64,000 bases of DNA from Rurimicrobium sp040387755 (GTDB lineage Bacteria; Bacteroidota; Bacteroidia; Chitinophagales; Chitinophagaceae): assembly GCA_040387755.1 (NCBI GenBank), contig JAZKDB010000001.1, forward strand, positions 558,001 to 622,000, read 5' to 3'. A program made the position numbers and the translations under genes. This document shows positions 50,971-59,352 of the stretch, piece after piece. Each line of letters begins with the position of its first letter. The first letter of the stretch is position 1. The notes beneath the pieces were generated by a model. It saw only the letters and a program-made list of their open reading frames with translations, was not told where the DNA came from and made no database searches.

Positions 50971-51468
50971 TTACAGGCTTCTGCCGTAAATGCAATGGTT
51001 TAATCGTTCTTCGCCAATTTCTACTATGCCTGGTAGCAGACCCCATAGCGAGAATTTAAATTTGGTAAACAGCCCTATGCTTTTTTCATTATTGGCAATA
51101 AGAATGGCAATCATATTATTGTATCCAAGTTCTTTTGCATCGGCCAAAACCTGCATCATCAGGGTGCTCCCGATTCCATGACCAATATGCTTTTCATCCA
51201 GATATAAACTTACTTCCGTGGTTCTTGCCAAAGCTTTTCTTCCTTCTCTGTATGGACTCAATGAAACCCAGCCTACAATATCATTATCCTGTATAGCAAC
51301 GAAAATGGGGTAGTGCACCGGGTTGTGCGACTCGAACCAGCTCAGCTTGTCTTCTACTTTTTGAACATCAAGGTCAGCGGTCAAACCCTTTTTGAGGATA
51401 GCCTGATTATAAATTTCGACAATGCGAGGTAAATCTTCAATAGTGGCGGGGCGAATGGAAATAGACAT
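50971..51468 (-). CDS. GNAT N-acetyltransferase (phosphinothricin acetyltransferase-like)
   Basis: 165 residues. The acetyl-CoA-binding motif is YLDEKHIGHGIGSTLMMQVLADAKELGYNNM (about 88-118), preceded by FVAIQDNDIVGWVSLSPYRE. The start IRPATIEDLPRIVEIYNQAI and the end KFKFSLWGLLPGIVEIGEERL are like those of bacterial phosphinothricin acetyltransferase (Pat/Bar) and related MDR-type acetyltransferases, which acetylate amines or amino acid analogues. The real substrate is unknown. It is between the lipoprotein and the RDD genes, 1 nt from the former. Confidence 0.85.
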   Translation of the reverse strand: MSISIRPATIEDLPRIVEIYNQAILKKGLTADLDVQKVEDKLSWFESHNPVHYPIFVAIQDNDIVGWVSLSPYREGRKALARTTEVSLYLDEKHIGHGIGSTLMMQVLADAKELGYNNMIAILIANNEKSIGLFTKFKFSLWGLLPGIVEIGEERLNHCIYGRSL

Positions 51469-51469
51469 T

Positions 51470-51889
51470 TTATATTTTGTTTTTACTTGTGTAGGTGATG
51501 TTTTTTGAATGCAAATTATTTAAGGTCCAGCCCTGATGAAAAAATAGTAATTCCCAATCCTGATTTAACCATTTTTCTCCTTTTTGTATCAGAATGCCAT
51601 TGCTTTCGGCACAAAATATTTCTATACGAGAACTATCAGCATTAAATAACAATCCGGCCGATAAACTATTATCCTGATTACTTAATTGTACCGCAAATTC
51701 GAAGGGGCGAACGCATTCTTTTTTGAGCTCACTCCATTGATATCCTGCTGACGATATACAACCTTTTTTGTCTTTATCTGAGCCTGTGATAATTGTTTTT
51801 AATTCTTTACGAATACCACTCTTTGGTGCAGGTTGGGGGTTTGAACAAGCACTGAAGCATAGGATAACAAAAAGCACCGAATATTTCAT
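51470..51889 (-). CDS. Hypothetical lipoprotein with a paired-cysteine motif
   Basis: 139 residues from ATG 51889. The signal MKYSVLFVILCFSAC has lipid cysteine C15. A CISSAGYQWSELKKECVRPFEF segment carries the motif C-x(4)-GYxW-x(7)-C, found in several small bacterial proteins of unknown role. The rest is beta-rich (EFAVQLSNQDNSLSAGLLFN, RIEIFCAESNGILIQKGEKW, WELLFFHQGWTLNNLHS). The frame runs on to 51922, but that part overlaps the fusA terminator (51907-51934), so the inner ATG is preferred. First gene of a cluster with the GNAT and RDD genes. Confidence 0.75.
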   Translation of the reverse strand: MKYSVLFVILCFSACSNPQPAPKSGIRKELKTIITGSDKDKKGCISSAGYQWSELKKECVRPFEFAVQLSNQDNSLSAGLLFNADSSRIEIFCAESNGILIQKGEKWLNQDWELLFFHQGWTLNNLHSKNITYTSKNKI

Positions 51890-51906
51890 TCTGAAAATTA
51901 CACAAA

Positions 51907-51934
51907 AAACGCCGCTCTGCAAAGAGCGGCGTTT
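51907..51934 (-). terminator. fusA hairpin terminator
   Basis: Perfect 12-bp arms 51907-51918 and 51923-51934 with a 4-nt loop; a T-run on the minus strand follows. It lies directly after fusA and just before the ATG at 51889. Confidence 0.85.
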
Positions 51935-51957
51935 AGGATATTTTAAAAGAATAAGAA

Positions 51958-54105
51958 CTATTCTTCGATTGCTTTTTTACCTGCTTTAGCTACTACTTCA
52001 GTCTCAACGTTACGTGGAGCTTGAGCATAGTGACTGAATTCCATTGTAGAAGAAGCACGACCTGAAGACAATGAACGCAATTGCGTTACATAACCAAACA
52101 TTTCGCTCAATGGAACTTTTGCCTTAATCACCTGAAGATTGTTACGGGTGTCCATACCTTCAAGCATTGCACGACGACGGTTAAGGTCACCCGTTACATC
52201 ACCCATGTATTGGTCCGGAGTCAACACTTCAATTTTCATAATTGGCTCAAGCAAGATTGGTTTTGCTTTACGACCAGCCTCACGGTATCCTTGTTTAGCA
52301 CAAAGCTCGAAAGACATTGAGTCAGAATCGACGTTATGGAAAGATCCGTCAAACACACGAATACGCATGTGCTCTACAGGGAAACCAGCCAATACACCGT
52401 TGGTCATTGCAGTTTCAAAACCTTTTTGAATAGCAGGGATAAACTCACGAGGGATAGATCCACCAAAGATATCATTGATAAATTGGTAAGTACCTTTTCC
52501 TTCGGCAAGGAATGCTTCATCAGCAGGGCCGATTTCAAACTGGATATCGGCGAATTTACCACGACCACCCGTTTGTTTCTTATATGTTTCGCGGTGTGTT
52601 ACCATCGCAGTAAATGCTTCTTTGTAAGCAACCTGAGGAGCACCTTGGTTCACTTCTACTTTAAATTCACGACGCATACGGTCAAGAATGATTTCAAGGT
52701 GAAGCTCACCCATACCGCTCAATACAGTTTGTCCGGTTTCTTCGTCTGTTTTTACACGAAGTGTTGGATCTTCTTCAATCAATTTAGCGATAGCCATACC
52801 CATTTTATCTACGTCAGCCTGAGTTTTCGGCTCGATGGCGATAGAGATAACCGGTTCTGGGATAAACATATTTTCAAGGATAATCGGATTTTTTTCATCG
52901 CAAAGGGTATCACCCGTTTTGATATCTTTAAATCCTACTGCCGCTCCGATATCACCAGCTTCGATGAAGTCGATTGGGTTTTGTTTGTTGGCGTGCATCT
53001 GCATGATACGGGAGATACGCTCGTTTTTACCAGAACGTACATTCAATACATAAGAACCAGCGTCCAAATGACCTGAATATACACGGAAGAAGGCCAAACG
53101 ACCAACGAAAGGATCGGTCATGATTTTAAACGCCAATGCTGCGAATGGTTCTTTAGCATCTGGTTTACGGGTCAATTCTTTTTCTGCATCATCCGGGTCT
53201 GTACCTACAATGGCAGCTACATCTAATGGAGAAGGCAGGTAACGAATCACGCAATCCAACATCTTCTGAACACCTTTGTTTTTGTATGAAGAACCACACA
53301 ACATTGGGATAATGCTCAAATCAAGAGTTGCTTTACGCACCGCTTCGTGGATTTCATCTTCAGAGATTGAATTTGGATCTTCGAAGAATTTCTCCATCAA
53401 AGCATCATCATATTCTGCTACTGCTTCAACCAGCTCAGCACGATATTGCTGTGCTTCTTCAAGCATATCAGCAGGGATTTCACCTTCTACATAAGTCATA
53501 CCCATTGTAGAATCGTCCCAAACCAATGATTTCATGGTAATCAAATCTACCACACCTTTGAAATGATCTTCGGCACCGATAGGCAATTGCAATGGAACTG
53601 CTTTTGCACCCAACATATCACGTACCTGCTGCACTACCATAAGGAAGTCAGCACCAATACGGTCCATTTTGTTGACAAAACCTACACGTGGTACACGGTA
53701 ACGGTTAGCCTGACGCCAAACAGTTTCAGATTGAGGCTCAACACCATCAACCGCAGAAAATAAGGCAACAAGACCATCCAATACGCGCATAGAACGCTCT
53801 ACCTCAATGGTAAAATCCACGTGACCCGGAGTATCGATGATATTGAATTTATATTTATTAGATTCTGGAAGCACTTTACCCTGAGTGGTTGGGAAGTTCC
53901 AAAAGCAAGTAGTAGCCGCCGATGTGATGGTGATACCGCGCTCTTGTTCTTGCGCCATCCAGTCCATAGTAGCGCCACCTTCGTGTACTTCGCCTATTTT
54001 GTGGTTTACCCCTGTATAATACAGGATACGTTCCGTAGTGGTGGTTTTACCCGCATCGATATGTGCGGCGATACCAAAGTTGCGCTGAAAGCGTAAGTCT
54101 GCCAT
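51958..54105 (-). CDS. fusA: Elongation factor G
   Basis: 715 residues. GTPase that moves tRNAs and mRNA through the ribosome. Motifs: G1 AAHIDAGKTTTTERIL (12-27), G2 region ERGITITSAATT, G3 DTPGHVDFTIEVERS, G4 NKMDRIG, and the domain IV-V parts HVEMRIRVFDGSFHNVDSDS-like. Size is close to bacterial EF-G (about 700). It is a single transcript with its own promoter (TACTTTTG on the minus strand at 54150-54157) and terminator (51907-51934); rpsL and rpsG, its usual partners, are not here. A second EF-G is known in many Bacteroidota, so this could be either; it looks like the standard one. Confidence 0.95.
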   Translation of the reverse strand: MADLRFQRNFGIAAHIDAGKTTTTERILYYTGVNHKIGEVHEGGATMDWMAQEQERGITITSAATTCFWNFPTTQGKVLPESNKYKFNIIDTPGHVDFTIEVERSMRVLDGLVALFSAVDGVEPQSETVWRQANRYRVPRVGFVNKMDRIGADFLMVVQQVRDMLGAKAVPLQLPIGAEDHFKGVVDLITMKSLVWDDSTMGMTYVEGEIPADMLEEAQQYRAELVEAVAEYDDALMEKFFEDPNSISEDEIHEAVRKATLDLSIIPMLCGSSYKNKGVQKMLDCVIRYLPSPLDVAAIVGTDPDDAEKELTRKPDAKEPFAALAFKIMTDPFVGRLAFFRVYSGHLDAGSYVLNVRSGKNERISRIMQMHANKQNPIDFIEAGDIGAAVGFKDIKTGDTLCDEKNPIILENMFIPEPVISIAIEPKTQADVDKMGMAIAKLIEEDPTLRVKTDEETGQTVLSGMGELHLEIILDRMRREFKVEVNQGAPQVAYKEAFTAMVTHRETYKKQTGGRGKFADIQFEIGPADEAFLAEGKGTYQFINDIFGGSIPREFIPAIQKGFETAMTNGVLAGFPVEHMRIRVFDGSFHNVDSDSMSFELCAKQGYREAGRKAKPILLEPIMKIEVLTPDQYMGDVTGDLNRRRAMLEGMDTRNNLQVIKAKVPLSEMFGYVTQLRSLSSGRASSTMEFSHYAQAPRNVETEVVAKAGKKAIEE

Positions 54106-54149
54106 TGTATTTGTTTAAATTTTAAAATTCGTGTTTGTGAAATGGAGTG

Positions 54150-54157
54150 CAAAAGTA
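54150..54157 (-). promoter_or_regulatory. fusA promoter -7 element
   Basis: TACTTTTG on the minus strand, 45 nt before the fusA ATG, matches TAnnTTTG. The region upstream is T-rich without a clean TTTG at 20 bp. Confidence 0.5.
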
Positions 54158-54261
54158 GTGATTTTAAACATAAAAAAACCAGCGGTTGGTCTATATTGAA
54201 ATAATTTTATTTGGCACTGTGGTCTTTAATATGAAAATATTTTTTAAGTGTTTAAATAAAA

Positions 54262-54291
54262 ATGGCTATTAAGCATTTGCCTAATAGCCAT
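54262..54291 (-). terminator. Hairpin terminator of the FKBP gene
   Basis: Arms 54262-54271 and 54282-54291 pair perfectly around a 10-nt loop; a T-run follows on the minus strand. Confidence 0.8.
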
Positions 54292-54312
54292 CTTATGAAT
54301 TTGCTTTAAATA

Positions 54313-54741
54313 TTAAAGAATTTCTACTAATTCAATGTCGAAAGTCAATTCTTTACCTGCAAGGGGATGGTTTGCATCCAATACAACTGCTGATTCTGTA
54401 ATTGCAGTAATGACAACAGGGAAATTGTTTCCTTCGTTATCGCTCATGTGCAATTCCAATCCGATTTCTGGTTTCATATCTTCAGGGAAATTCTCCAAAG
54501 GATATTCAATAATATTCTGCATAGATGCTTCGCCATAGGCGTGCTCTGCAGGGATAATAACTGTCTTTTTATCACCAACCGTCATTTCGATAAGTGCATC
54601 ATCGAAACCTTTAATAACCTGACCACTGCCTACTTGAAACTCAAGTGGGGCTCTTCCTTCAGACGAATCAAAAGTGCTGCCATCGTTTAATTTTCCATGA
54701 TAATGTACGCGCACATTGTCGCCTTTTTTTACTTGTGTCAT
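54313..54741 (-). CDS. FKBP-type peptidyl-prolyl isomerase, SlyD-like
   Basis: 142 residues. The FKBP fold begins VKKGDNVRVHYHGKLNDGSTFDSS with the typical FDSS tip, then QVGSGQVIKGFDDALIEMTVGDK (37-59), and the inserted flap domain (about 70-120, HAYGEASMQNIIEYPLENFP) characteristic of SlyD. It ends KELTFDIELVEIL. SlyD accelerates proline isomerisation and chaperones folding in the cytoplasm; the His-rich metal tail of E. coli SlyD is absent. It has its own hairpin terminator at 54262-54291. Confidence 0.92.
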   Translation of the reverse strand: MTQVKKGDNVRVHYHGKLNDGSTFDSSEGRAPLEFQVGSGQVIKGFDDALIEMTVGDKKTVIIPAEHAYGEASMQNIIEYPLENFPEDMKPEIGLELHMSDNEGNNFPVVITAITESAVVLDANHPLAGKELTFDIELVEIL

Positions 54742-54824
54742 ATATAATTAAAATTAAGTGCTGCAAGGTAATATTAATATTTCAAGTTGCCTTTATACCT
54801 TAGCCGAAATATTGTTAAATAATA

Positions 54825-56039
54825 ATGACTAAAAATTTGAAGGTCTTTTTTATAATTATTTCTATCATCCTCATTCAGTTTGTAAGTTTCTCTTCATTTG
54901 CTACCAACAGAATAGTTCACATTCCAAATTTCAAGGTGGGTGCAGAGCGATTGGACATTTACTTATCTCAATTAAAGGGCAAAAGAGTAGCTTTATTGAT
55001 TAACCAAACTTCGGTTGTTTATAATAAACTTCTGCTGGATACTCTTATTAGTAGAGGTGTAAACGTTGTCAAAATATTTGTTCCGGAGCATGGTTTCAGA
55101 GGAACTGCTGATGCGGGGGCACATATCAAAAACGAGATTGATACGAAAACCGGTTTACCTGTTATTTCACTTTATGGTAAAAATAAAAAGCCTAGTGTCG
55201 AGCAAATGAAGGACATTGATATTCTGGTATACGATTTGCAAGATGTGGGTGTACGCTTTTACACCTACATTTCTACGCTCGAATATGCTATGGATGCCTG
55301 TATAGAAAGTAGTAAAGAATTATTGATACTTGATCGCCCTAATCCTAACAGACACGTAATTGATGGGCCTGTTTTGGATACCAACCTAAAGTCTTTTGTT
55401 GGGATGCAACCGGTACCTGTGGTATACGGAATGACAGTGGGCGAATATGCGCAAATGATAGTTGGAGAGTGTTGGATAAAAAATGCAAAAGCACTACAAT
55501 TTAAGGTGATTGCTTGTCAGGATTATTCAGGAGATTTGAGAGAAGATTACAAACTCCCGGTTTCACCATCGCCAAACTTGAAAAATATGACTGCGATTTA
55601 TTATTATCCCAGTTTGTGCTTTTTTGAGGGAACAATAGTGAGTGTTGGGCGCGGGACAGAAAGACCCTTCCAACAATGGGGGCATCCTGATTATAAAGGT
55701 AAATTTCATTATTCTTTTATGCCGAAAAGTACTGTTGGGGCTACCCAACCCTTGCTTGAAAACCAAGAGTGTTTTGGTGATAATTTATTGAATGACTCTT
55801 ATGAAGCAAGAAAGCAATTAGACAGAAAATTAAATTTATCTTACTTGTTAAGAGCCTATCAATTTTCACCTCAAAAAGATAAATTCTTCAATCCATTTTT
55901 CGAAAAATTAGCAGGTACAAAATTATTGCGCCAGCAAATCATTGAAGGTAAAAGCGAAGCTGAAATCCGTTCCTCTTGGCAGCCGGAACTGGATAAATTC
56001 AAAGCAATCAGGAAGAAATATTTGTTGTACGAAGATTAG
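54825..56039 (+). CDS. DUF1343 family exo-beta-N-acetylmuramidase-like protein (NamZ family)
   Basis: 404 residues. A signal peptide (MTKNLKVFFIIISIILIQFV plus SFSSFA) leads into the DUF1343 fold: GAERLDIYLSQLKGKRVALLINQTS (about 38-62), FVPEHGFRGTADAGAHIKNE, VYDLQDVGVRFYTYISTLEYAMD and LLILDRPNPNRHVIDGPVLD. NamZ of Bacillus, a DUF1343 member, cleaves terminal N-acetylmuramic acid from murein fragments; this protein is likely periplasmic or outer-membrane and so would help recycle or use peptidoglycan. Its stop overlaps by 4 nt with the convergent prenylglyceryl phosphate synthase gene. Catalysis is inferred from the family. Confidence 0.85.
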   Translation: MTKNLKVFFIIISIILIQFVSFSSFATNRIVHIPNFKVGAERLDIYLSQLKGKRVALLINQTSVVYNKLLLDTLISRGVNVVKIFVPEHGFRGTADAGAHIKNEIDTKTGLPVISLYGKNKKPSVEQMKDIDILVYDLQDVGVRFYTYISTLEYAMDACIESSKELLILDRPNPNRHVIDGPVLDTNLKSFVGMQPVPVVYGMTVGEYAQMIVGECWIKNAKALQFKVIACQDYSGDLREDYKLPVSPSPNLKNMTAIYYYPSLCFFEGTIVSVGRGTERPFQQWGHPDYKGKFHYSFMPKSTVGATQPLLENQECFGDNLLNDSYEARKQLDRKLNLSYLLRAYQFSPQKDKFFNPFFEKLAGTKLLRQQIIEGKSEAEIRSSWQPELDKFKAIRKKYLLYED

Positions 56040-56779
56040 AATTTCGTTGCTGCACTTAACTCTTTAATCAGCGAAGCGTCCTTTTCAATAGCATTGCCTA
56101 CTACGATAACATCGGCTCCGGCTTTACAATTGGCAGTTACTTTTTCTACCGTATTAATGCCACCTCCCACAATCAGCGGGATAGAAATATTGCTGCTCAC
56201 TTTATGTATCATATCGGTACTAATGGGCTTTTGCGCACCACTGCCTGCATCCATATAGATCAGGTGTTTGCCTTGCATTTCGCCCGCCCATGCGGTACAA
56301 AGTGCAATGTCCGATTTGTCTGAAGGGATGGGGTGTGAGTGACTCATGTATGAGACCGTTGTTGGTACACCTCCATCAATCACCATATATCCTGTAGAAA
56401 GAATTTCTAAACCACTGTTGCGCACCATGGGTGCCGAAACCACGTGCTGACCAATAAGTAACTCGGCATTACGGCCGGAAATAAGGGAAAGATAAAGAAG
56501 GGCATCAGCCTCGGGGGTCACTTGGGCAGGATTGCCAGGGAACAATAAAACAGGTATTTCGCTATTTTGTTTGAAAACATCAATGCACTTTTCTATTTGG
56601 TGTTGTAATACAAGACTTCCGCCCACAAATAAAAAATCGACCTTGGCATCATTGCATTGTAGCGCAAATTGCTCCATTTTATTAGGCGAAATTTTATCGG
56701 GGTCAATTAAAACAGCAAAACCATGTTTGTTGTTTTCTTTGAGCGTATGCAGATGTTGTAAAACTTTTCCCACTTTCAT
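56036..56779 (-). CDS. Geranylgeranylglyceryl/heptaprenylglyceryl phosphate synthase (PcrB-like)
   Basis: 247 residues from ATG 56779 (the longer frame adds 12 hydrophobic residues). A TIM barrel with the features of the GGGP/PcrB family: HGFAVLIDPDKISPNKMEQF, FLFVGGSLVLQHQIEKCIDV, VLLFPGNPAQVTPEADALLYLSLISGRNAELLIGQH, and the phosphate loop GGGINTVEKVTANCKAGADVIVVGNAIE. Enzymes join a prenyl diphosphate to glycerol-1-phosphate, as in archaeal lipids; Bacteroidota versions make the same linkage for unknown products. It follows on the minus strand from the mscL gene. Confidence 0.92.
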   Translation of the reverse strand: MKVGKVLQHLHTLKENNKHGFAVLIDPDKISPNKMEQFALQCNDAKVDFLFVGGSLVLQHQIEKCIDVFKQNSEIPVLLFPGNPAQVTPEADALLYLSLISGRNAELLIGQHVVSAPMVRNSGLEILSTGYMVIDGGVPTTVSYMSHSHPIPSDKSDIALCTAWAGEMQGKHLIYMDAGSGAQKPISTDMIHKVSSNISIPLIVGGGINTVEKVTANCKAGADVIVVGNAIEKDASLIKELSAATKF

Positions 56780-56853
56780 AAGTACGGCCGCGAAGGTATA
56801 AAAAAGGCAGCACATTTATATTTTGTGCTGCCTTGAGATATATTTAAAGGAGA

Positions 56854-57285
56854 TTATTTTTTTAATAAATCACGAATTTCTCCAAGCAATTGTTCTTGTG
56901 TAGGGCCAGCCGGAGCTGCAGGTGCAGGCTCTTCTGCTTTTTTCATTTTGTTCATCGCCTTAATGATTAAGAACATCACGAAAGCCACAACAATAAAATC
57001 TATTGCCGCAGTAATAAAGCTGCCCCACTGGATGGCCACTTCTTCTATCGCAGGACTAACAACAGCCCCGGTAGTATCTTTTACTTCTGCAACCCCTTCT
57101 TTGACGATGAGTTTTTTATCGGCTAAATCTACTCCACCCAAAAGCAGGCCTACAATAGGGGCAAACATTTTTTCAACAAATGCCGAAACCACTTTGCCGA
57201 AAGCAGCTCCCATTACAAAGGCTATAGCGGTATCTACCAGATTTCCTTTAATGGCAAATTCTTTAAATTCTTTAATAAATCCCAT
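56854..57285 (-). CDS. mscL: Large-conductance mechanosensitive channel
   Basis: 143 residues. N-terminal helix MGFIKEFKEFAIKGNLVDTA, the first pore helix VDTAIAFVMGAAFGKVVSAFV (about 17-37) with the Gly/Ala-rich face, a periplasmic loop, the second helix ITAAIDFIVVAFVMFLIIKAMN (about 92-113), and a C-terminal amphipathic helix (TQEQLLGEIRDLLKK). MscL opens on membrane tension to release solutes in hypo-osmotic shock. The 240-bp gap downstream of its start side (57301-57542) contains nothing recognisable except a weak -7-like motif. Confidence 0.96.
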   Translation of the reverse strand: MGFIKEFKEFAIKGNLVDTAIAFVMGAAFGKVVSAFVEKMFAPIVGLLLGGVDLADKKLIVKEGVAEVKDTTGAVVSPAIEEVAIQWGSFITAAIDFIVVAFVMFLIIKAMNKMKKAEEPAPAAPAGPTQEQLLGEIRDLLKK

Positions 57286-57542
57286 AAAATATATTTTTTT
57301 ACAAAACTATAAATCTATTTCAAAATCTAAAATGGTACTATATAAATACTTATTAAAAATCTATTATTTTACTATTTGTTTTATTGCTGCTTAATAATTG
57401 AGACATCTATATTAATCTTTCAGAGCTTTAAGCTGTCTCAGGTCAGTGTAATATTGATTGGTAGAGGAGATTTTAATTTTACACAAATATTAATACAATA
57501 AAATCTTCAAAATCATTACTTGTACCTTATTTTGCAATTGTA

Positions 57543-58211
57543 TTGAAGCAGAGAATTAAATATTTAGCAAGCTTATTCTTGTGTTTGATGGCTTTATCTT
57601 ATAAAGGTATTGCTCAAAACGAGGGTAATGGCAGTCAGACTTTGCCCGCCATTGTGGTAGGCACAGACACGATTGCTTTTGTGTATCTCAATGAAGTAGT
57701 AATTTACGAGAATCTGACCCCTGCTCAAAGACGCAAATTAAACAGGCAAGCCAGAAGGCAGGAGCGCCGTCAGGAAAGAGACGAAGCAGCATATGCAAGG
57801 CTACGGTATAATGTTTATAAAGTTTATCCATATGCTAATACTGCAGCCTTTTTACTGAAGGATGTGCATGAAAAACTGGCAAAAATTCCTGACGAGAAGG
57901 GTAAAAAGAAGTACCTGAAAAATATTGAAAAGGAATTAAATAAACGTTTTAAAGGTGAGCTGGAAGAGTTTACCATTTCGCAGGGTATTGTACTTGTAAA
58001 GTTAATTAACCGGCAAACAGGTAGAAGTTGTTTTGACATAATACAGGAAGTGAAAGGTGGATTTAATGCTGTGGTATGGCAGGGTGTAGCTTTGGTTTTT
58101 AGTAATAATCTCAAACGTGAATATGAACCCACAGCCAGAGACAAGGATATAGAGGGGATTGTATTGGAAATAGAAGCCAATCTGAGGGCACAAGCTGCTA
58201 GAAAAAGTTAA
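57543..58211 (+). CDS. DUF4294 protein
   Basis: 222 residues from a TTG at 57543; no ATG precedes the signal peptide MKQRIKYLASLFLCLMALSY plus KGIAQ. DUF4294 features are FVYLNEVVIYE, a basic stretch (QRRKLNRQARRQERRQERDE, about 59-78), YNVYKVYPYANTAAFLLKDV and RGxELEEFTISQG-like strands up to VVWQGVALVFSNNLKREYEP. The family is restricted to Bacteroidota and has no known function; the signal peptide suggests the periplasm. TatD follows 12 nt downstream in the same direction. Confidence 0.8.
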   Translation: MKQRIKYLASLFLCLMALSYKGIAQNEGNGSQTLPAIVVGTDTIAFVYLNEVVIYENLTPAQRRKLNRQARRQERRQERDEAAYARLRYNVYKVYPYANTAAFLLKDVHEKLAKIPDEKGKKKYLKNIEKELNKRFKGELEEFTISQGIVLVKLINRQTGRSCFDIIQEVKGGFNAVVWQGVALVFSNNLKREYEPTARDKDIEGIVLEIEANLRAQAARKS

Positions 58212-58223
58212 GCGCAAAATAGT

Positions 58224-58985
58224 ATGATGATAGATACGCATACTCATCTGTATGATGAGGAAACAATTGAATTGCAAGACGAGCATATTAAAAGAGCTAT
58301 TGATGCTGGTGTAGGGAAGATGTACATGCCCAATTGTGATAGCTCTACAATTGAAGGGATGATACAAATAACAGCACGTTTTCCTCATAATTGTTATCCA
58401 ATGATGGGATTGCATCCCTGTTATGTAAAAGAAAATTACAAAGATGAATTGATTGTCGTAGAGCAACAGCTGGCGCAATATAAGTTTTCTGGAGTAGGAG
58501 AAGTTGGTCTGGATTTTTACTGGGACAGAACTTTTGCTTCGGAACAAAAAATAGCATTTGAGCAACAAATAGATTGGGCATTGCAGTATCAATTGCCGGT
58601 AATAATACATAGTCGCTCTTCTACCAAAGAATGTATTGATATAGTTAAGCGAAAGCAAAAAGGTGATTTAACTACTGTTTTCCATTGTTTCAGCGGCACT
58701 GTATCCGAAGCTCATGAAATAGTAGCGCTTGGTGGTTACCTCGGTATAGGTGGGGTAGTGACCTATAAGAAGACTAATCTCCCTGAAATACTATTGTCTG
58801 TATCGTTGGACAACATTGTTTTAGAAACAGATGCTCCCTACTTGGCTCCTGTGCCGTACAGAGGCAAGCGAAATGAAAGTACTTACCTTCCCCTTATTGC
58901 ACAAAAAATCGCTGATGTGTATGGAGTTTCAATAGATGTAGTTATTGAAAAAACTTCTGCCAACGCACAAAAAATATTTCGATAA
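58224..58985 (+). CDS. tatD: TatD family hydrolase
   Basis: 253 residues. The metal-dependent TIM barrel has MIDTHTHLYDEE (2-13) with the HxH pair, YPMMGLHPCYVKENYKDEL, AVGEVGLDFYWD-like segment GVGEVGLDFYW with the bridging Glu, the phosphate-binding HSRS (about 127-131), FHCFSGTVSEAHEI and LETDAPYLAPVPYRGKRNE with the last Asp. TatD enzymes are 3'-to-5' DNases or D-tyrosyl-like hydrolases and act in DNA repair and cell death-linked DNA degradation. It directly precedes the tRNA-Ser gene. Confidence 0.92.
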   Translation: MMIDTHTHLYDEETIELQDEHIKRAIDAGVGKMYMPNCDSSTIEGMIQITARFPHNCYPMMGLHPCYVKENYKDELIVVEQQLAQYKFSGVGEVGLDFYWDRTFASEQKIAFEQQIDWALQYQLPVIIHSRSSTKECIDIVKRKQKGDLTTVFHCFSGTVSEAHEIVALGGYLGIGGVVTYKKTNLPEILLSVSLDNIVLETDAPYLAPVPYRGKRNESTYLPLIAQKIADVYGVSIDVVIEKTSANAQKIFR

Positions 58986-59002
58986 CATTTCATCGGAATG
59001 CT

Positions 59003-59010
59003 TACATTTG
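59003..59010 (+). promoter_or_regulatory. tRNA-Ser promoter -7 element
   Basis: TACATTTG matches TAnnTTTG; TTTC at 58977-58980 stands 22 bp upstream, a weaker -33 match. The tRNA begins 20 nt later. Confidence 0.5.
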
Positions 59011-59029
59011 CAGCCCTTCAAAGAAAAAC

Positions 59030-59116
59030 GGAGACGTGTCCGAGTGGCTGAAGGAGCACGCCTGGAAAGTGTGTATACGGGCAACCGTATCGGGGGTTCG
59101 AATCCGCCCGTCTCCG
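59030..59116 (+). tRNA. tRNA-Ser (anticodon GGA)
   Basis: 87 nt. The acceptor stem pairs GGAGACG (59030-59036) with CGTCTCC (59109-59115), discriminator G. The D-arm, CTGGAAA anticodon loop with GGA, the long class II variable arm and the GTTCGAA T-loop are all present, giving a serine tRNA for UCC/UCU codons. CCA is not encoded. A hairpin terminator follows at 59129-59158. Confidence 0.97.
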
Positions 59117-59128
59117 CTGAATAGTAAG

Positions 59129-59158
59129 AGTGTCTGGAATCTTTCAGGCACTTTTTTT
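59129..59158 (+). terminator. Hairpin terminator of tRNA-Ser
   Basis: Arms 59129-59136 and 59145-59152 (one G-U) with an 8-nt loop and a seven-T run directly follow the tRNA. Confidence 0.8.
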
Positions 59159-59267
59159 ATGGCTTATAGCGCCAGACCTGACTACAATTAATTATTTTTT
59201 AAATATTATTATTAACTTAATTAAATAATTTAAGTAGTAATGATTAGCTTGCATAGCTTTTCAAAGC

Positions 59268-59275
59268 TAAATTTG
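59268..59275 (+). promoter_or_regulatory. Promoter -7 element of the TPR histidine kinase gene
   Basis: TAAATTTG matches TAnnTTTG and lies 77 nt before the ATG at 59353. The rest of 59159-59352 is AT-rich with no other feature I can support. Confidence 0.4.
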
Positions 59276-59352
59276 TAATTGATAAACTTAAGTGCAAAGT
59301 GTGCAGCTTATGAGTAATATATACTTAACAAAAATAATTAATATTAATTCTT

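Noticed and set aside
57301..57542. Possible structured RNA around the GAGAC...GTCTC segment
   Set aside because: Only a weak inverted repeat and no match to any RNA family I know.
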